From JAKFWF01 sp963741505 (GTDB taxonomy: Bacteria > Pseudomonadota > Alphaproteobacteria > Rhizobiales > Hyphomicrobiaceae): a stretch of DNA of 64,000 bases. The position numbers were made by a program, and so were the translations under genes. The notes below the pieces were generated by a model that was not told where the DNA came from, made no database searches, and saw nothing but the letters and a program-made list of their open reading frames with translations. Positions 59,305 through 64,000 of the stretch are shown in pieces; the first letter of the stretch is position 1; each line of letters begins with the position of its first letter. The DNA lies in assembly GCA_963741505.1 (NCBI GenBank), contig CAVUIJ010000007.1:12380-76379 (forward strand). The letters run 5' to 3'.

Positions 59305-59330
59305 CAGGCCGGGTATCGGGAGATCAAAGG

Positions 59331-61391
59331 ATGGCTCGTGACCCGCGCTTCGATATCCTTTTCGAGCCGATGCGTATCGGTCCGAAGACAGCGCGCAATC
59401 GCTTCTATCAGGTGCCGCATTGCACCGGCATGGGGCGATGGTGGCCGACGCCGAGCGCGGCGAGCCGCGGCGTCAAAGCCGAAGGCGGATGGGCCGTCGT
59501 GTGCACCGAGCAGTGTGACATCCATCCGAGCGGCAACGTGCTGCGCCAGATCCGCTTGTGGGACGAGAAGGACTTGGCTCCTCTCGCTCGCACGGCTGAG
59601 GCCATTCATAAGCACGGCAGCCTCGCCGGCATCGAGCTCGTCCATAACGGCTACAAAGTGCCCAACTTCGAGTCGCGCGAAACCCCGCTCGCACCTTCTG
59701 CGCGGCCAGTCTATGGCATCTTCCCCGCGAGCGCGCGGGCGATGGATAAGTCCGACATTCGGGCCTTGCGGCGCTGGCATCGGCAGGCCGCTCTCAATGC
59801 CCGCAAGGCTGGCTTTGATATCGTGTACGTCTACGCCGGCCACGACCTTGCCATGCCGATGCATTTCCTCTCGCGCCGGCACAACCAACGCAGCGACGAA
59901 TACGGCGGCAGCCTCGACAATCGCGTTCGGCTTCTTCGCGAGCTCCTGCACGACACGCACGAGGCCGTGGGAGGCAGTTGCGCCGTCGCGCTGCGTTTCG
60001 CGGTCGATGAGCTGCTCGGCGAGGACGGTATTACGGCCGAATGCGAAGGTCGTGATGTGGTGGCCATGCTCGCCGAGATTCCCGACCTCTGGGATGTCAA
60101 CATCAGCGCCTGGGAGAACGACAGCCAAACCTCCCGTTTTGCCGAGGAAGGCTTCCAGGAAACTTACACGAGTTTTGTCAAATCGATGACGACGAAGCCC
60201 GTAGTCGGCGTTGGTCGCTATACGTCGCCCGATCGAATGGCGAGCCTCGTCAAGCAGGGAGTTCTTGATTTCATCGGTGCGGCGCGCCCGTCAATCGCCG
60301 ATCCGTTTCTGCCAAAAAAGATCGAGCAAGGGCGCCCTGAGGACATTCGCGAGTGCATCGGCTGCAACGTCTGTGTTTCTGGCAATAACCTCGCCCATCC
60401 CATGCGTTGCACGCAAAATCCGACTGTCAGCGAGGAATGGCGGCGAGGCTGGCACCCGGAGCGCATGCCCATGTGTGAAAAGTACGAAGCTGTGCTGGTG
60501 GTGGGCGCGGGCCCGGCGGGCCTGGAAGCTGCGCGTGGGCTCGGGCAGCGCGGCTATGACGTGAAACTTGCCGAAGCCGGGCAGGAGCTTGGGGGGCGCG
60601 TGGCGCGCGAATGCCGATTGCCGGGCCTCGCCACATGGGGGCGGGTTCGCGACTGGCGCATCACGCAGCTCAATAAAATGCCGAATGTCGAGGTCTTTCC
60701 GGGGAGCCGCATGACCGTGGAGGACGTGCTCGCGGCCGAGTGCAGCGTCGTCGCGATCGCGACGGGATCGCAATGGCGCGACGACGGTATCGGAAGGCAT
60801 CACCGGCGGCCGATCCCAGGTCTCGACCACGTGCCGGTCATGACGCCGGATTCCATCATGGATGGCGCGGTGCCCGCGGGACCGGTCGTCATCTACGACG
60901 ATGACCACTACTACATGGGTGGAGTGATTGCCGAGCTACTCGTCCAGCGAGGCTTGACCATCACGCTCGTCACTTCCGAGGCCATGGTATCGGCATTCAC
61001 CCAGTTCACTCTCGAGCAGGCGAAAATTCAAACGCGTCTGCTGAACCTAGGTGTTTCCATCATCACCGGAAACAACGTTGCCGCGGTTCACCGGAGCGAG
61101 GTGGAGCTTTCGTGCGTCTATACGAAAAGGCGGCGGCGCATCGCAGCAGGGAGTCTCGTTCTAGTGACGTGTCAGAAGTCTGATGATGCTCTCTATCTTT
61201 CCCTCATCGAGCGCCCCGAAAATCTCGAAAAGGCCGGCATCCGGAAGGTGGCCAGGGTTGGCGATGCGCTTGCCCCGAGCATCATCGCTGCCGCCGTCTG
61301 GTCTGGCCACCGCTTCGCCCGCGAGATCGAGTTGAGCGAACGCGACGAGGTCGCTTTCCGCCGCGAGAACGTGGAGCTCGCCAGTCTCTAG
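59331..61391 (+). CDS. Trimethylamine/dimethylamine-dehydrogenase-like flavoprotein
   Basis: 686 residues from the ATG at 59331. The N-terminal old-yellow-enzyme-type FMN barrel has 'FDIVYVYAGHDLAMPMHFLS' (Tyr-x2-His as in amine-binding members), 'HNQRSDEYGGSLDNRVRLLR', and 'VVGVGRYTSPDRMASLVKQG'. The 4Fe-4S site is 'CIGCNVCVSG...MRCTQNP'. Two dinucleotide folds follow: 'AVLVVGAGPAGLEAARGLGQ' and 'PVVIYDDDHYYMGGVIAELL'. Length and order match TMADH/DMADH/histamine dehydrogenase. It probably removes an amine or N-alkyl group with electrons passed to ETF; the substrate is not determined. Follows the GGT gene closely. Intact. Confidence 0.88.
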   Translation: MARDPRFDILFEPMRIGPKTARNRFYQVPHCTGMGRWWPTPSAASRGVKAEGGWAVVCTEQCDIHPSGNVLRQIRLWDEKDLAPLARTAEAIHKHGSLAGIELVHNGYKVPNFESRETPLAPSARPVYGIFPASARAMDKSDIRALRRWHRQAALNARKAGFDIVYVYAGHDLAMPMHFLSRRHNQRSDEYGGSLDNRVRLLRELLHDTHEAVGGSCAVALRFAVDELLGEDGITAECEGRDVVAMLAEIPDLWDVNISAWENDSQTSRFAEEGFQETYTSFVKSMTTKPVVGVGRYTSPDRMASLVKQGVLDFIGAARPSIADPFLPKKIEQGRPEDIRECIGCNVCVSGNNLAHPMRCTQNPTVSEEWRRGWHPERMPMCEKYEAVLVVGAGPAGLEAARGLGQRGYDVKLAEAGQELGGRVARECRLPGLATWGRVRDWRITQLNKMPNVEVFPGSRMTVEDVLAAECSVVAIATGSQWRDDGIGRHHRRPIPGLDHVPVMTPDSIMDGAVPAGPVVIYDDDHYYMGGVIAELLVQRGLTITLVTSEAMVSAFTQFTLEQAKIQTRLLNLGVSIITGNNVAAVHRSEVELSCVYTKRRRRIAAGSLVLVTCQKSDDALYLSLIERPENLEKAGIRKVARVGDALAPSIIAAAVWSGHRFAREIELSERDEVAFRRENVELASL

Positions 61392-61422
61392 CTTTCTAAC
61401 CTTTGAACCAGGACCGTCAAAC

Positions 61423-63372
61423 GTGACTGATGAGAGCCGGCATCCTGTCCCCCCAGGGCGTGTCGTGAGGCTGGCACTTTCCGAGCGGCGGCCGTGTTTT
61501 GGCGGCGTCTCATTCGGCCATGCGGGGCCATACGAATATCTTTCCGGGCGGGCGCATTGCGAGATTGATCCGCGCCATAGGTTGAACGCCGGCATCACCA
61601 ACCTCGAGCATGCTCCCACCAATGCGGCCGGCATGGTCGAGTACTTCGTCGATGTTGCGCTTCTGAAGCCGGTCGATACCAGCCGCGGCAATGGCTGGCT
61701 GTTCCACGAGATTCTCAATCGAGGCAGCAAGCGAGCCATTCACCAAATCAATGACGCGCCGGCCGTCAACGATCCTTCGAACGCGGAGGCTGCCGGCAAC
61801 GGCTTCCTGATGCGGCAGGGCTTCACCGTGGCCTGGGTCGCCTGGCAGGGGGACGCATTGTCCGGAGAGGGGCGGATGCTCGCCGACCTGCCTGTCGCAT
61901 CCGTCGATGGTCGTCCGATCACCGGCCGCTGCCGGGAGGAGACGATCGCCGATGCACCCGGGTCGGTGCGCGATGCTCTGATTATTGAGACATCGCCGAC
62001 GACCTTCAACATCGTTCTGAGCTATGCGGCCGCAAGCCTGGATCGAGCCAAATCGACACTGACCGTACGACAGAATGAGCGCGACCCTCGGGCGGCTCCT
62101 CCCGACCTCAAGTGGCGCTACCTCGACGACCGGCGGATAGAGATTACGCGCCCGGCGGGGTTCGATCGCGGGGCCATCTACGAGTTCGTCTACGAGGGGC
62201 GCGATCCCATCGTCATGGGGCTCGGCTACGTGGCCGTCCGGGACGTCGTGAGCTTCCTGCGGGACGCCGAGGCCGATGAGGCGGGAACACTCAACCCAAT
62301 TGCCGGCTCGATCAACCGCGCGCTCCTGTTCGGTCTTTCGCAGAGTGGCCGCATGATTAGAGGCTATCTCCACGAAGGTTTCAACGAGCGCGCTCCAGGC
62401 AAGCCCGTGTTCGAGGCGATGATGCCAGTCATCGCGGGAAGCCGGCGCTTGCTGATGAACGAGCCATTCTCGCAAACGAGCCGCTACTCGCGGCAGCACG
62501 AGGATCACCATTATCCTAGCAACAAGTTCCCATTCGCCTATACGAAGCTCACCGACCACATCTGCGGACGAACGGACGGCATTCTCGAGCGCGCTCGCCG
62601 GGGCGCGGTCGTGCCGAAGATCATGCACGTGGATACAGAGTCAGAGATCTGGTCGGCGCGCGCGTCCCTCCTCGTCACTGACACGCACGGTCAGGATATC
62701 GAACAGCCGGAAGAGGTGCGCGTATACCTCGCCGGAGGGCTACAGCACGGCAGTTACAAGCCGCCTGCGCCAGGCGTGACGCAGCTCGCCGCCAACCCCC
62801 TCGACTATGGATCGCTGCTCAGGGCATTGCTGCCGGCGATGCTGCAATGGGTCGAGAAAGGCCGCGAGCCACCCGCGAGCAGGTTCCCGTCGCGCACCTC
62901 GCGCACGCTCGTGACTCTTTCCGAGGCGAGGGCGCGGTTTCCCGCCATCCCTGGCATCAACTTTCCCGAGGTCATCAACGTCCTTCACTTGACGGACTAC
63001 TCTACGGATCCACCGGTCGAGGGAGCCGAATACCCGGTCTTTGCGGCTGCGACCGACGCCGATGGTAATGCCATCGATGGGGCGCTCCATCCTCTCATCA
63101 TGGCCCCGCGTGCGAGCTACACGGGCTGGTGTCTCAGAGCCCGCGGCTATGCGGAAGGCGAACTCTACAGCATCGCTGGCTCATGCATTCCATTCGCCGG
63201 TACGCGGCAGGAACGGGAGGCGAGGGGCAATTCACGACTTTCGCTCGAGGAGCGCTACGGAACCGAAGCCGATTGGCGGCAGTGTCTGAAGATCGCGTGC
63301 GAAAAGCTGATGGCGGAAGGCCTGTTGCTGAGGGAGGACATGGACCGGCTCTTGGCGATGAAGCCATATTGA
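61423..63372 (+). CDS. Alpha/beta hydrolase domain-containing protein (Abhydrolase_10-like)
   Basis: 649 residues; start at 61423 (GTG or nearby, 'TDESRHPVPPGRVVRLALSE'). Motifs: 'GGVSFGHAGPYEYLSGRAH', 'QGFTVAWVAWQGDALSGEGR', and the nucleophile elbow 'LLFGLSQSGRMIRGYLHEGF' (Ser-x-Ser-Gly). This large hydrolase family is common in Bradyrhizobium-like genomes, often near amine- or aromatic-degradation genes; the substrate is unknown. It is the last gene of the presumed catabolic operon, 31 bp after the flavoprotein. Intact. Confidence 0.85.
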   Translation: MTDESRHPVPPGRVVRLALSERRPCFGGVSFGHAGPYEYLSGRAHCEIDPRHRLNAGITNLEHAPTNAAGMVEYFVDVALLKPVDTSRGNGWLFHEILNRGSKRAIHQINDAPAVNDPSNAEAAGNGFLMRQGFTVAWVAWQGDALSGEGRMLADLPVASVDGRPITGRCREETIADAPGSVRDALIIETSPTTFNIVLSYAAASLDRAKSTLTVRQNERDPRAAPPDLKWRYLDDRRIEITRPAGFDRGAIYEFVYEGRDPIVMGLGYVAVRDVVSFLRDAEADEAGTLNPIAGSINRALLFGLSQSGRMIRGYLHEGFNERAPGKPVFEAMMPVIAGSRRLLMNEPFSQTSRYSRQHEDHHYPSNKFPFAYTKLTDHICGRTDGILERARRGAVVPKIMHVDTESEIWSARASLLVTDTHGQDIEQPEEVRVYLAGGLQHGSYKPPAPGVTQLAANPLDYGSLLRALLPAMLQWVEKGREPPASRFPSRTSRTLVTLSEARARFPAIPGINFPEVINVLHLTDYSTDPPVEGAEYPVFAAATDADGNAIDGALHPLIMAPRASYTGWCLRARGYAEGELYSIAGSCIPFAGTRQEREARGNSRLSLEERYGTEADWRQCLKIACEKLMAEGLLLREDMDRLLAMKPY

Positions 63373-63823
63373 TCCTCCCACACTGGCGTGGTCCGACTCG
63401 AAGTGTGACTATTAAGTCTTTGGAGGACTTTAGGGCCGAGGACAAGACACGCTGGCCCGGCGGCAACGCGCCTCACTCCTCGACACCTGGACATGTCGCC
63501 GTGGCCCTCAACGAGCCTTCAGCCACTTGTCTCAGAATGCCAGTCAAGCGCGGGAACAAGCCAGATTAGAAGCAAAAGGCACACCAGTGATGCCGCACTG
63601 CAACTTCGGCAGAGTTGGGTCAGCAAGAGCCCTTAACGGTGTTCACTCAACTCCTGCAGCACCTCCGATACCGACCGTTCTCGATGAAGCGCGCTGCCGG
63701 TGACGCGATAGGCCTGAGAACGACCGTCACGCTGCGGCGCAGCAGATTTTCGAGATGGGCCAAGAGCGATCGAAGTCAGAGACTGATCATCAGACGTAGT
63801 GTGTTATTCAGCACACTTGATGC
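63373..63823. other. Gene-free stretch
   Basis: No supported ORF and no clear terminator after the hydrolase. A short inverted repeat AGTGTG...CACACT lies near 63799-63818. Confidence 0.4.
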
Positions 63824-64000
63824 ATGATTGATGCGATCAAATTTGCTGCAACGCATCTTGACGGCGTCGATGTCTGCGGCGACCGGCGGCTTGTAGATGT
63901 ACATCGACCGCTCGGCATCGCGATTGCTGACGGACGCGATCCTAAGGCGGCAATTCGTCGAATAGGATCATTCGGCAAATGTTCACCCCAAGGCAGAAAT
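63824..64000 (+). CDS. Possible partial ORF at the window edge
   Basis: An ATG at 63824 opens a frame of 59 codons that runs off the window ('MIDAIKFAATHLDGVDVCGD', 'GIAIADGRDPKAAIRRIG'). Composition is protein-like but there is no obvious ribosome binding site and no family recognised. Confidence 0.25.
   Translation, partial: MIDAIKFAATHLDGVDVCGDRRLVDVHRPLGIAIADGRDPKAAIRRIGSFGKCSPQGRN

Noticed and set aside
59172..60128. A 318-residue minus-strand ORF opposite the flavoprotein
   Set aside because: The plus strand encodes a complete TMADH-like enzyme with an Fe-S motif.

Overview
The window is GC-rich and looks like an accessory region of a Bradyrhizobium- or Rhizobiales-like alphaproteobacterium. 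This is inferred from gene content: an RlxS/TraF/DUF736 conjugation module, a DUF1127 protein, a Tad pilus protein, IS630, IS21, IS91 and IS1595 elements, and polyamine-type ABC transporters. It has no rRNA or tRNA genes and no housekeeping genes that I could recognise, and no CRISPR array.

Layout. 1-5634: the 5' part of a large membrane/coiled-coil protein of the MotA/TolQ/ExbB (ZorA-like) type on the minus strand, running off the left edge; an IS1182 remnant; and a membrane-anchored SUMF1-domain protein. 5635-8331: a recombinase pseudogene split by an IS1182-type MITE, and IS21 remnants. 9158-15413: a fragment of an integrative conjugative element (DUF2285 protein, excisionase-like HTH, TraF peptidase, DUF736, RlxS relaxase, tyrosine integrase) with no mating-pair genes. 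15843-18107: a broken IS91-type element with its own integrase. 19113-22188: remnants and an unusual VOC-transmembrane-coiled-coil fusion. 22428-25906: a minus-strand transposition operon (zinc-ribbon protein, Mu/TniA-like DDE transposase, TniB/ExeA-like ATPase, truncated RepA-like ATPase) with a divergent SEC-C/TPR gene. 26790-32719: a J-domain gene split by a 113-bp MITE, an intact IS630, tadG, a serine-recombinase homologue without its catalytic motif, and an IS1595 pseudogene. 32941-37002: a giant RTX protein with seven 93-residue cadherin/VCBS-like repeats. 37558-41363: an MFS transporter, DUF1127 and ArsR genes, and a HEPN-like zinc-ribbon protein.

41898-63372 is a metabolic block: FAD-dependent amine oxidase, acetamidase/formamidase, two polyamine-type ABC transporters (three substrate-binding proteins, two ATPases, four permeases), FadR and TetR regulators, M19 dipeptidase, class III aminotransferase, gamma-glutamyltransferase, trimethylamine-dehydrogenase-like flavoprotein and an alpha/beta hydrolase. 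Together they suggest uptake and breakdown of an amine, amide or gamma-glutamyl compound; the substrate cannot be read from sequence.

A strong theme is lesions. Many otherwise well-kept genes carry a single frameshift, and most are repaired by removing one base (a +1 insertion). This may be an assembly error rather than decay and should be resolved before these genes are called dead. Two MITE families with clean target-site duplications give independent evidence of real transposition into genes.
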